Assembly (NCBI GenBank): GCA_019925105.1
Contig: JAHGAU010000044.1
Location: forward strand, 166,793-230,792
From: Niebla homalea
Lineage: Eukaryota; Ascomycota; Lecanoromycetes; Lecanorales; Ramalinaceae
DNA: 64,000 nucleotides
Direction: 5' to 3'
A program made the position numbers and the translations under genes. Under the pieces are notes generated by a model. It saw only the letters and a list, made by a program, of their open reading frames with translations, did no database searches and was not told the DNA's origin. Positions 47,380 to 59,228 of this stretch are shown one piece after another (within the stretch, counting starts at the first letter, position 1; the number at the start of each line of letters is the position of its first letter).

Positions 47380-48420
47380 TTTAAATTTAAGGAAATAAAG
47401 GATATTAATATTATAGCGATATAAAAGCCGCCGTATAATTTATATATATATTCTTTAATTAACTTAAGAGATAATTTTTATTTAACCTTTAAAGGAGATA
47501 AAAAAATATAAATATATTTCTTTATAAATAAAAGGTTAAATATAAATAATTAAAATATTATTTATTACGGAGGGAATTTATATATGCTCTAAGTTATATA
47601 AGAAGGAAATATTGGGGGAAACTTAAATATTTATAACGTATATAATCCGCCGCCGGTTAATAAAAAAAAACTTTTTATAATCCCGTTATTTAAGGAGGTT
47701 ATAGCTATACCTAGTAAATACCTTTTAATAGGAAACTTTAATCTTTATTATATTAAGTAAAATAAAGAAAAACGTATAATTAATTATATTAAATTTAAAG
47801 AATTATTAATAATTATTACCCGGTTTAACTTTATATTATTAACGCTAAAAAAGACTATAATATAAGAAGGTTAAAGATTTAGGATTAAGAAAAGATAGGA
47901 AGAGATGAAAGAGTAAAAGTGATGAAATAGCAAGTAGCAATAAAGTGCAATTGAAGATGGGCCGCAGCCCTTATATAAGTTGGTAAGGTATAGGTTGCTT
48001 ATTATGGTAATCCGTTATACTTTTCCTTTTTAAAGTATATATAAATCGATTCTACCCTTAATCAGCCCTTTTAATATTTTCCTTCCTTTATATACTTATC
48101 CGCAAGTTTTATATCTTCCATACTCTCCCCCTTTCCAGATTACGATTAGCCTAACGTTTAACTTAGAAGGTATCGTTAATATGGTTATTATATATAAATT
48201 ATAAAAAGACTTAAAATATAACTCGGATTATATACCGATATAAATAACCCTAAACTAGACCGTTAATATAACCCTATTATTACCGGTAAAGAAAGCGTAA
48301 AAGACGGTTAAGGAAACAGAAGTTTATATAAAAGTAAAGGAAATAATAATATAATTTATAAACCTCCTTTGATTGAATAATAAAAACCGGATCGACTTTT
48401 TAATAAAATAAATAATAAAG
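47380..48420 (+). pseudogene. LINE-3 ORF2 endonuclease relic
   Basis: The best endonuclease reading in the window. KPPYNLYIYSLINLRDNFYL lies near 47420-47480, then LNIYNVYNPPPVNKKKLFI near 47625-47690, and LIGNFNLYYI at 47724-47753 (the GDFN catalytic box with Asp changed to Asn). The 250-bp element interrupts the domain at 47888. After it the frame resumes and ends S-D-Y-I-P-I at about 48225-48243, the SDHxPI motif with His changed to Tyr. This is an apurinic-endonuclease-type domain that nicks DNA for target-primed reverse transcription. Confidence 0.82.
47888..48137. mobile_element. 250-bp short interspersed element, copy 2
   Basis: Exactly 250 bp from AGAAAAGATAGG to CCCCCTTTCCA with TSD GATTA at 47883-47887 and 48138-48142. 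It is very similar to 25924-26173, with differences mostly of C/T or G/A type. It interrupts the LINE-3 endonuclease. Confidence 0.9.
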
Positions 48421-51400
48421 GCATTAAATAAAATAATCGATAAAATAATCCCGTTAATAATAATTTTACCGTTTAAAAGGGTTTTTATTTACTTTTTTTT
48501 AAATATACCTTAATATTGGTTATTACTTATATAAATTTAAGGAAATAAAAACGATTATTTTTAAGAAGCTTATTAAGCCGGATTACTTTAAGGTAAAGTC
48601 TTATAAACTTATTATATTCCTTTATACGTTAAGGAAACCCTTAAAAACGGTAATAATAAAGATCCTTAATAATTATATAAAGAATTACGGATTTCTCCTT
48701 AATTAATAAATAGGAATAAAGAGAAATTAATTAATAAAAGTAGCCCTTAAAGGATTAATTAATAACGTATATATAATATAAAATTACGGGAAGAAGTATA
48801 TTATAAGTTTTCTTTTTTTAATATTATAAGTACTTTTAATAAAATAAATTATCAGAAATTATTATATAACTTAAAGAAGAAAAAGATATTATTTTTTTTA
48901 ATTAAATAAATAAAGAATTTCTTAAGCAACCGAATTATATTAATTAATTTAAGATAAAAAATAACTTTAATAAAGTCCGTTATAATAAGGATTCTTTAAG
49001 GATTACTTATTTTTTTTATATTATTTTTATTTTTTAACGGTTTATTAATTAAAAAGCTTATTAAGTTAAAATAAAAGGTTTAAATTAAAAGCTTTATTAA
49101 TAATATTTACCTTTTAACTTATAATAATTTTATTATATATAAATTATTTAGAATTAAAATAAACCTATAAAATTTATTTTTAATAAGTAAGAATTTACGG
49201 GGTTTAATTTATATTATATAAATATAAGCTTATTTATATAATTAAAAATTTAAAACTATACAATATAATAATTATAATAAACTTAAATAAAGTTATAATA
49301 AAGCCGGATATTAATATTAAAGTTTTTAACCTTTAAGTAAATAAGAAACTTAATTAAAAAAATTATATAAAAAAAGTTTAAAAGAAAATAACTTTTAAAA
49401 AAAAAAGCCTTATTTATCTCGCCGTATTAATATAAAAGGTTACGTTATAAAAGGTCCGGACTATTTATTAAACCGTAATAAAGTTAATTATAATATACGC
49501 TATAATTATTTAATATATACTTAAAGGTATTCCGGGATATAAGAAAAAGTTTATTTAAATATTATAAAAAGTCTAAAATTAGTATTTAAGAGTAATTAAC
49601 GTTATTTATAAAGTTATTATTATCCCGGTATTAAAGTTTAAGGTTTTTATACCGTTAATTAAGGTTTTATTAAATTAAATAGTCGCTTAAGTAAAATTAA
49701 AAAAATATATATACTTAATTATAATAATAAGGAACGGGCGGATCCGTTAGAATCTTAATAAGCCTTAAATTAAAGGGAGTAAATTAAAGATACTTATCCT
49801 TTTTCCTATTAAGATAAAGTAGGAATAAGTTAAAAAAAAGGTTAATTTTACCGGTATCCCGGAAATTAACTTAAGCGGGTATAAATATCCGTTAAATATA
49901 AAAAAAAATAAATTTAAAGGGATTTAAAAAGTAAAAATTATAACGATCGCTTTATAAGTTATAATAAAGTAAATTAAGTATTAATAAAAGTATAAAGATT
50001 CTATACCTTAAAGTTATTATTATTTAGCTTTTAATAATAAAAAGATTATTAATAAGTATTTTTGCCGCTATAATATTATAAAGAAAAGTAATAATATATT
50101 AATATTTTAACTTTAAACGGATAAAAACGGTTTAATTTATTTTTTATTTATTATATATACCGGAAGTCGGATAAACGTTAAATATAAATACGGATAAAAA
50201 AAAAGTAAAACGTTATATATATTTTTATTTTTTATCCTTTATTTACGGAAATTAAGTTAAGACTTATTATAAAAATTAATATATATAATTACCGTTAAAT
50301 ATTATTTATAAAGTAAGGTATTTGGGTAATTATTAAATTTATAATATTTACCGGATTATTATTATAATTTAACTTATTATAAAAATAAATAAGGTTACCG
50401 AAAACCTTATAAAGAAAGCCCGTTATTAATTAAAAAGAAAAGGAGAAACGGAAACCCGTTACGTTAATTATATAAACCGGAAAGCATTTTTTATAATTAT
50501 AAAAATATAATAATAAACGTTTATTAAAAGTCCTTAAAGGAATTAACGGCGATAATAATATAAAAAGGGTATATATTAAGTATATAAGTATTAATAAAGA
50601 TATTTAAAGGTATTACGTAAGATTAAAATAATATAAATATATAAAGGAGCGGAAGAATAATGAGCTTAAAAGTAGCTTTTATAAGGATATAATCGTAATA
50701 TTATAGATTTTCTTAAAAAAGTTAAAACATAAAAAATATATAAATAGATTATTACTTTTTAAAAAGCTATTAATATCCTTTACCTTAAGGGATAAAGGGT
50801 AAAGGCTTGGTAAACGCCGGTTTTTACTTTAACGTTATAAGTATCAGGGTTTTACGGTTATTAATAAGGTTAAAAGGCCGTGTATTAAGGAATGCCGGAA
50901 TTAACTTAATTAGATCCGTAGTATAAATCAATCAATCAATCAATTATATAAGGCCGGTAGAAAGGGGTTACGGGGATTTAACGCTAGAAAGTTAAAGTTA
51001 GGATTAAATAAGGTTAATTCGAAAAGTTACGTAACGAAATACTTAAGGCGAAATTTAACGTTAAAAGAAATAAAGTTATATAATTAAGGTTATTTCCCCC
51101 CGATTAAGCTTAATATTATTATTAAATTCTTATCGCGGACTATAACGTTAAAAAGTAAAAGATTTTTAATAAAAATAATAAATTAAGGATTTAAGGTAAT
51201 TATTAATCTTAATCGGGTTAACGTAAAGACTCAGTTATAATATTAAGGTAAATAACTATAAAAGAAAGGTTTTTATTTAAATCGGATTAACATTTAGGGT
51301 AAGCTAGGGTTAAGTTAGCCGATTACGGTTTCCTCTTCCCTTTTAAATTAAAGCGATAAGTTCAAAATAAATATAAATATTAAAATAACCGTGGCTTAGC

Positions 51401-54400
51401 CACCAGCATTATAGAACGCTAAAATTAGCTTAAAAGTAGCTAGACTCGTATATAAACAAATTAATCAATCAAGATAATAATCTATTATTAAGACGTTATA
51501 AAGGTTTTATATATATTACTTATATTATAGCTATTATAAAAGTAATCGAAAAGACGTTATATAAAAGATATAATAATTATTTAAAGTATTACTTTAAATT
51601 GCGTTAAATAAACGGCTTAAATCTATAAACAAAAAATTAAGAATTAAAGGAATTTAGGATGGAAGAATAAAATTAAATAATTAAGGGTATAACGCTTAAA
51701 TTCAAGCAGTTAACAAGAAAACCTTAAAGTTATTTAAGGTAAAAAATATACTTACGCTTTTAATAATAGTTAAATAATTAATATTAACTTAAAAAGTATA
51801 GAAACTTAAATATTTTAATTATTTTGAATTATAACGTAAAATACTTTAAAGCTTTATTATGGATACTGATTAAGTTTTTATTTAAGATAAACTTTTTACT
51901 GACTATAATTTTATATTGCGTATATATAAATTTAACGTGATATTATTATACGATAATACCAGAATATTTTATTTATTATCCTAAAGGGTAATAAAATATT
52001 AAATTGCTTAACCGGTTCGCGTATAAATTTAATATATTAGCCTTAAAATTATACCCTATAGAACCTCATAGTACGTATAATTTACGACGCTATATATACG
52101 TAAATTATATGCTCCTTATTATAGTTTATGCTTTAAAATATAGGTGCGAAAACGTATAAACATAGACTTTATTGGAAAAGTAAAGTAATAAAAAAGGACT
52201 TTTCCTTTATAAAATTCGATTTAAGTTAATTGCTTATAGTTTTATTCTTAAGGGTATCTTAAAAGTAATAGCGTTATCTTAATATTTAAAGTTTATATTA
52301 AGTATATTAATATAAATTATATTTATTATAATTATTATAAATATAACCTATTATTATATATATTATAATAAATCCGTTAAATAATAAAGCTAAAAAATAA
52401 AACGATTAACGCCCTTATACTTTTTATAGAATCCCTTCTTTAATCCTTTTAACTTAATTATAATATACGCTATATAATATTAATTAACGGTAATTATAAT
52501 AATATTAATAATTATAAGAAAACGATTAATTAATAAATAAAGCATCTTTACGGTTAATATCTTATTTAATATCTTTATTATTCTTAATAAACGAATTATT
52601 AAGGAAGTAATAATTTTCATTAAAATCGGGACTAAATATAAATAATTTTATCTTTAATTTCCGTTTTACTTAAGGTATTCTGATAAAAGTATTAAGTAAG
52701 ATATTTATAAAATAACTTAAGTTTATTATTTTAATAATCTATATTATTAATAATTTATTAAAATTAAGGTTATTTACAAATACTTTATTATTATTTTATT
52801 AATTAAAATTAAGCTTAACTTTAACGGCGAGTATTAATTAAATCTTTATAATTTATTAATAAATAATCTATAATATATATATACCCCGGTATATTTTACT
52901 TACGTTTAAAGAAAAGAAAAAGCCACCGGTTAAATTTAAAGCTCTTTTTAAATAATATTAATTTAATAATAAAGTTAAAGATATATTTATACGCTAAGAT
53001 AAAATAATAATAAATAAAGGTTTTAATAAAATCGTGGAATATAACGTAATTAATTATTTTATATATATTATTCTCCGTAAGAATATTTTCTATTTATATT
53101 TAGAATTTAATTAATTTAAGGAGCTTATTTTTATCTTTTCCTTTATATAATATTTTTAATTAACTTAATTAATTATAATCCTTAACTTTACGATTTTAAT
53201 TATTATAAATAAAAGTAAATATTACCGGTTAAAGACTTCGTTAAGGAGTACTTTATACTATAAGTTAAAGTATTAAAGATAGAAAATATAAAATATATTA
53301 ATTAAATTTTTAAGTTAATATCGTTTAATAATTAAAAGGTTATCCGTTATATTTAATATCCTTAAGTTTTTTATAATCTTAATAATTTTAATAATTATAA
53401 TAATATTTTTTTAACCGCTTTTTCCTTCTTAATCTTTTTAAATATATATTTAACGTAATTTAATTAAAATAAAATACTTTTTAAATTATATTATATTACT
53501 TAACCTTTATTTTATAATAATATAATATTCTTATTGTTAAGTAAAAATAAATCTTTTAAGAATAAAGAAGAATTATTAAATCTTTAAAATAAAACTTAAT
53601 TTAATTCTCCGTTAAATTAATCGGATTAATTATATTAAATAATTAAATATTACCCTTAATAATAACTTTTATATACTTTATTAATTTTATTAATACTGAA
53701 CTTTAATATAGTTTATTTTTTAATATATTATTATTATTATTATAGCGTATTCTTTTATTTTTAACTTTCCTTTTTAATAATAATAATTTATACTTTAATA
53801 ACTTAACCGATATTTTCTTTGATTTTAGTGAAAACGGAGGTTTCTTTAATAATTATAGAAATCCTATTTTTATAGCCGATACCTTTTACGTACCTATAAT
53901 TTATTAACGTAACTAATTAAATAAAAGTATAATATAAATATTAAACCGGAGAATCTATTATAATAACTTAATTAAAAAACTTACGAGCTTTAAACGATAA
54001 AGCTTACGTAAGTAATATTTCTGTTATGGTTTACGAGGTTTTAACGGTTCTTCCTTTAATAAATATTATAGTAAAATATATAAGAAATAAAGGGATAAAG
54101 GAAATATTAATAAATAACGCGTAATTAAAAGTAAATAAAAGACCGTAAAAAGGATATAATAGTGTTCCGTATAATATTAACGATTTATAATATATAAAAA
54201 ACGTATAAAGATAATAACCGTTAACCGTTTAACGGGTATAAAGCTGGATTTTATAACGCGATTTCTTATAAATATTAAGGTTAAATTCGATTATTTAACT
54301 TACGTTATTATAATATTATAGATCCATTATATTATTTAATTAAGTTTATATAACTATAAAATAATCCTTATTTATATATATATTTATATTAAGAATTATA

Positions 54401-57400
54401 AAGTAAATTAAAAATAAAGTAATAAATTACCTTTAATATATAGACTTTTTTATAGAATTCTAACGTTAATCGTAAAATCTTAACTTTATTACGTTAATAA
54501 TAATATTATTAACTTCTTAATAGAATTAAAAATATTAAATCTTTTAATTTAAGTTATAATTTATTATTAAGTAATAATAATATAATTAATTAATAAATTT
54601 AAATTCTTATGGCGACCCTTTTTTCCCTTTTTTAACCTTAAGGTACGCGATTATGCGCGGTTAATATCCCCTTAAAAGAGCGATCGTAATATTTAAGGTT
54701 GAATAAATATATAATAATAAGCTTATTATTTATTAAGTTTATAAAATAAAGCTTAAAAACTTATATAGGCCGGCAAATTAACTCTTAATTATATTTAAAA
54801 TGCCCCTTTTTTAAATTTACGACTTTATTAATATCCTTATTTATAGTCATCCTCCTTTAACTTTAAGTAAGTCTCTCCGACCTTTCCGATTTCCTTAAAT
54901 ACGTAATAATATTCTATAATATAACGTACGTTATTAATATATTTAATTTTCTAGCTTTTTATTATATTTTCTTAATTTATTATACTCTTTTATATTTATA
55001 AACTTAGTTATTTTAAATTAATTTCTTAACCGGTATATTTTAACCCCTTTATTTAATTAATTTTTAATCGTTTATTATATTATGAAATTATTAATCCGAT
55101 TTTCTTATCCTTTATTTTCCTTATTTTTCTGTTTTAATATATTAATATAAATCTCGTATTTTATTACTTTAAAATTATAAACTTAATTACTCGTGAATAT
55201 TACCAATAACTCTTTATAAATAATTCTTAAGCTTTATTTAATTTTTATCGTTTTATATACGTACGTTTATATTAATTATATAACCGGCTTTAATACTTAA
55301 TGTTAATTATTTATTTTTAACTTTCTCTTTAATAAATTTTTCTCTTAAATCTATCTTTTAAGTCCCTTAAGGTCTTTTGAATCGCCTTTTTATTTTTAAA
55401 ACTTAAGTATTTCTTTAAATCTTAATTTATATTTTAAAGACTTAAATATTTTTAAAAGTTTAATTTTATAATTTAAAGACTTAAGTAATTCTTTAAATCT
55501 AATTTTTCAATTTTTTATCTAAAATATTATAATAAACGTTTCCGGATATTATGTATTAAAATCTTTTAAGCTAAATTAAAAAAGCATTAAAATAAAATCT
55601 TAATATATTTAATTAAAAAAAACGAAATTTATTATTTAAAATCGGTAAAAAAAAAAGAAAAGCAATTAAGCCGGGATAAATATTTAACGTAAGATTAAGA
55701 AGTTAAATAATAAGTAAAGGATTTAATAATTTTAAAATAAAATAAAAAAACCTTAAATATAAGTTATTCTTACCGCCGGATAATAAAAGTAATAATAATT
55801 TAAAAGTATTATAAATAAATTTAATTAATATAATAATTAATTAATAATTTAATATAAGTTAAAGCTTTAAATTCAAGAAACCGATAAATATTAACTTAAA
55901 TAAAAATAAAATATAATCGATATTATAAATAATATCTTTTATATTACCAAAAATATACTTAATATATATAGGGACAATAATATTAATAAGGAAAACGAAG
56001 ATAAGGATAGTAATTCGCTTAACGATAAAGTCGGAATTAATTAAATTGGAATTAATAATCCGTAAATCGATAAATTTAATAATATTTTTTAAAAAAAAAG
56101 GATATTATAAAATAATTATTAACTTTTATTACCTTAAATATTAACTCATTAATACTTCTTTTAATACGGCGTTTATTTATACTTAATAAGTCGATTAAAA
56201 TCCCGTATATTAAAGTTAAATTAATAACGTTATTTTTTTTATATAATATTTATTCTTTAATATTAAATAATTAGTTTAAATCGTAATTATTATATTAGTT
56301 TATTAAAAGTTTTTAATATATTAAAAGATTTATAATAACTATGAGATTTTATTACGTATTATTTCTATTATAAAGAAATATATTTATGAATAACTCTTTA
56401 TTATTAATTTATAATAAATATAAATATCCGTTACGATTATAAAATAATTAATTAAAGGATTAAAGCGAAATAATCAGAAAAAGACTAAAAAAGGGGTTAA
56501 AAAGCTTATTTTTTTTAATTTTATTAATTTATATAAGACGGCGCTTTCTTTATTATTATACCGTATTAAAATCTATATAAGCATAAAGTATTTTATTAAT
56601 AAACCCTTAAAACTTTATTAATTAATATTATAATTATCCCTTATTAAAGTATATTCCAGAAAATATATATACTTTACCGATTAAAGTTTAATATTCTTAT
56701 TAAATATTATTTAATATTATTATAAATTAGATAAATATCCCTATAAAATAAAAGATACGGTTAACTTTTACCGCCGTAGGATATTTATTATTAAGCGTAA
56801 TTATTATATAAATAATATTACGTTTATTAATTATATTAAATATTTTATCCAGCCTTTTATTTTCTTTATTAATTTAAGTTATTCCGGTAAAATAATTTTT
56901 AATTTCTATTTATTTCGCTATATAATTATTATAGAATTATTCTTATTAATATATAAAGAATATCGTATTATAATACGAGATATTCTTATAATAAAAACCG
57001 ACGTTTATTACGATTATTAATTTAAATATATATAAACTTTAAATACTTTTTATCGTTAAGAACTTATCGTAAAGTATATATTTAACTCTTAATTTAAGGT
57101 ATTTAATCTGTTATTTTTTATTCCTTTAATTTATAAAAAGTTAAATTGAAAAAAATATATTTATTTTTATTTATTTTTATTTATAATTTTAAATAACTTA
57201 TATATTCCCGTAATAACTTTTATTCATAAATTCAGGTTATATTTAAATATATACCGTATTTTACTTAATATTTATATAATTATTATAAAGACTTTATAAA
57301 AAAAAAAGAAAAGGTGGGTAAATATATTAATCTTAATATTAAGTCCATATAAAGCTTCTTTAATTATTATAATTAAAATTTTATAATCGTTATTAATAGA

Positions 57401-58442
57401 ATTTAATTAAAACTTAACCGTTAATATTAAAAAACAGGAAACCCGACTTAATATATTTATCCTTATATATACGGGAAATATAAAGTAATAAATAAAGAAT
57501 TTAAAATTTAACTTTATACTTAATATATATAAGTATAATAAAGTTAAAGACTTTATTAATTTAAATATATTATCCGCTTAAATACCTTTCGTAATTATCT
57601 TTTTATTATTTAATATAATCCGATTACGTCCAACCAATATAGTATATTTAAAATTTAACGGTTTAATAAAATAAATATAATAAATCCTCTTAAATACTAT
57701 ACTTATAAAAGCTATAAAAATTTTTTATAATATTAAACTTTATAATTTTCCTTTCTTACCTAAATAAGGAAGACTTTAATTAATTTATTATTTTAATTTT
57801 TACCGTATATAAAAACATATAAAGCTTTTAATTATTTACCTTTTAATGTTACGTATATAGCTTTAAGCCAACTATATTTAACCGTTATTCTTAAGGGCTA
57901 TAAAAACGGTTATAATAAATACCGTTAATCTTTAAGATAAAGATTATATCGTTATTATATATACGGTTATAGTAAGAAGTAATTTAATTATTACCGTAAT
58001 TTCTATATTATATAAATAGTATAATAACGTTTAAATTAATTTATTAAAATATGGGATAATATTCTAAAAATTATATAAATATATAATATTAATATTTATT
58101 AATAGCTTTAAGGAAAACGCCGTTTTAATCTTTAATAAAGATAATTCTTTAAGATAATTAAACGATAATAAGGATTACGGCTTTATAATTATGAAATAAA
58201 ATGAAGATAGTAAACCCATTAATTAATAAAATAAATTACCTTTAAAAATGCCTTAAAGATAAGTTTAAATAAACTTAATTTATATAAGCTTAATTTATAA
58301 ATAATTATTTACCACTCCGGAGTACCATATAAATAATATAATTATACTCAACTTAAAGTTTATTTAAATTATATAACCGTTAACGTTTTTTAATTATAAG
58401 AATTTAAGATTATATAAAGTAAGATACATTATTAATAATAAT

Positions 58443-58760
58443 AATGCCTTTAAGCTTAAGTTACCGGACTTAATTAAAGGTATTTACCCGTTTTTTTATT
58501 TATAGCTTTTTTATCCTGATAAAAGTGATCTTTTACCGGGCCAAAAAATACCCCCGTTATTACCTATAAAGGTAAATAATAAAAAGGAGGAATATAAAGT
58601 TTTTAAAATTATTAACTTAAAGATAGACGGAAAAAGAAGAAACCCCGTTTTAAAAAAGAATAAATTCTTAATATATAAGATTCTATACCTAAATTTAAAT
58701 ATTTAGAATATACGGTTATTATAATAACTTTAAATAGAAACTATTGGATATTTAAGTTTT
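58443..58760 (+). pseudogene. Gypsy integrase C-terminus and chromodomain relic
   Basis: The plus strand from 58443 reads AFKLKLPDLIKGIYPFFYL, a RIP stop, LFYPDKSDLLPGQKIPPLLP, then VNNKKEEYKVFKIINLKI and later PVLKKNKFLIYKILYLN. This is the characteristic end of fungal Gypsy Pol: Y-x-L-x-L-P...H-P-x-F-H-x-S-L-L-x-P, the D-P-L-P-G-Q linker, P-P-P-x-x-V, then the chromodomain E-E-x-Y-x-V-x-x-I-(L/I)-D and the L-x-Y-x-V-x-W-x-x-Y block. The integrase joins cDNA to the target; the chromodomain tethers it to histone marks. Trp and Gln codons have become stops. Confidence 0.88.
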
Positions 58761-59010
58761 ATCGTTAACTTTTATTATATATATCCTAATAAGTTTAATC
58801 CTTACGATTCCTTTATTACTTTAAACGATTAAAGCTTAATATTTATAGTTTTCTTTAGTTTAAAATAAAAATAATAAATCTTAATTTAATAACTATATTA
58901 TAAAGTTAAAGTAAACTTAAGTTTATTAATCGCTTAAAGAAACGTACCATAAATTACCGTTAATATACTGGATCTTTAACGTTATAAATAGTTTAACGGG
59001 GCTCGCCATT

Positions 59011-59022
59011 AAAAAAAGGGGG
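59011..59022 (+). other. Polypurine tract of the Gypsy element
   Basis: AAAAAAAGGGGG a few bases before the LTR start at 59026. Confidence 0.7.
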
Positions 59023-59025
59023 TCG

Positions 59026-59228
59026 TATTGAGGAACTATTACTTATTTATAATATATAATTATATATATACGGCTTTAAGGTTTAACGCTTTGCTTATTT
59101 TGGATACTTTATTTTATTAAGTAAAGCGTTTTAAATATTATGTATAATATCTGTAATCCCTTTATATATTATATTTATATAGTTAGAATTCACTTATATT
59201 TAGAACCACCTTACCTAAGCCCCTAACA
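59026..59228 (+). repeat. 3' LTR of the Gypsy element
   Basis: From TATTGAGGAAC (RIP form of a TG start) to AGCCCCTAACA. The right, outer part (AGAACCACCTTACC) keeps CA. The pairing LTR was not firmly found, so the limits rest on the purine tract and the CA end. Confidence 0.55.

Larger units (their letters stand above)
45413..50945 (+). mobile_element. LINE-3: LINE inside element D, with an internal deletion
   Basis: A 10-bp TSD, ATATAAGGCC, at 45403-45412 and 50946-50955. It starts exactly at the ORF1 ATG (45413) and ends in the tail. It carries a 250-bp element at 47888-48137. Compared with LINE-1 it lacks about 550 bp between endonuclease and RT, with the junction near 48440 in an ATAATAATAA-type sequence. 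It is somewhat diverged from LINE-1 and LINE-2 and gives the clearest reading of the endonuclease. Confidence 0.92.
45198..51472 (+). mobile_element. Element D: LINE-tailed element split by LINE-3
   Basis: The head (CTTTGGGGGCGAGCGCGGCG) is at 45198-45412 and the remainder at 50956-51472, giving about 732 bp net, the length of element B. TSD GATAATAATCTAT (15 bp if the preceding AA is counted) at 45185-45197 and 51473-51485. The 3' end GAACGCTAAAATTAGCTTA...GTAGCTAGACTCGTATATAAACA matches the LINE 3' end. Confidence 0.92.
51486..59228 (+). mobile_element. Gypsy (Ty3/Metaviridae) element, plus strand, left end undefined
   Basis: The integrase tail and chromodomain at 58443-58700, a purine tract at 59011-59022 and an LTR at 59026-59228 define the 3' end and orientation. 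Upstream sequence (51486-58440) is AT-rich and RIP-destroyed; I could not place protease, RT or RNase H with confidence, and part of it may belong to other elements. Element D was inserted at its left side or just outside. The 5' LTR is uncertain (see 44583-45184). Confidence 0.6.
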
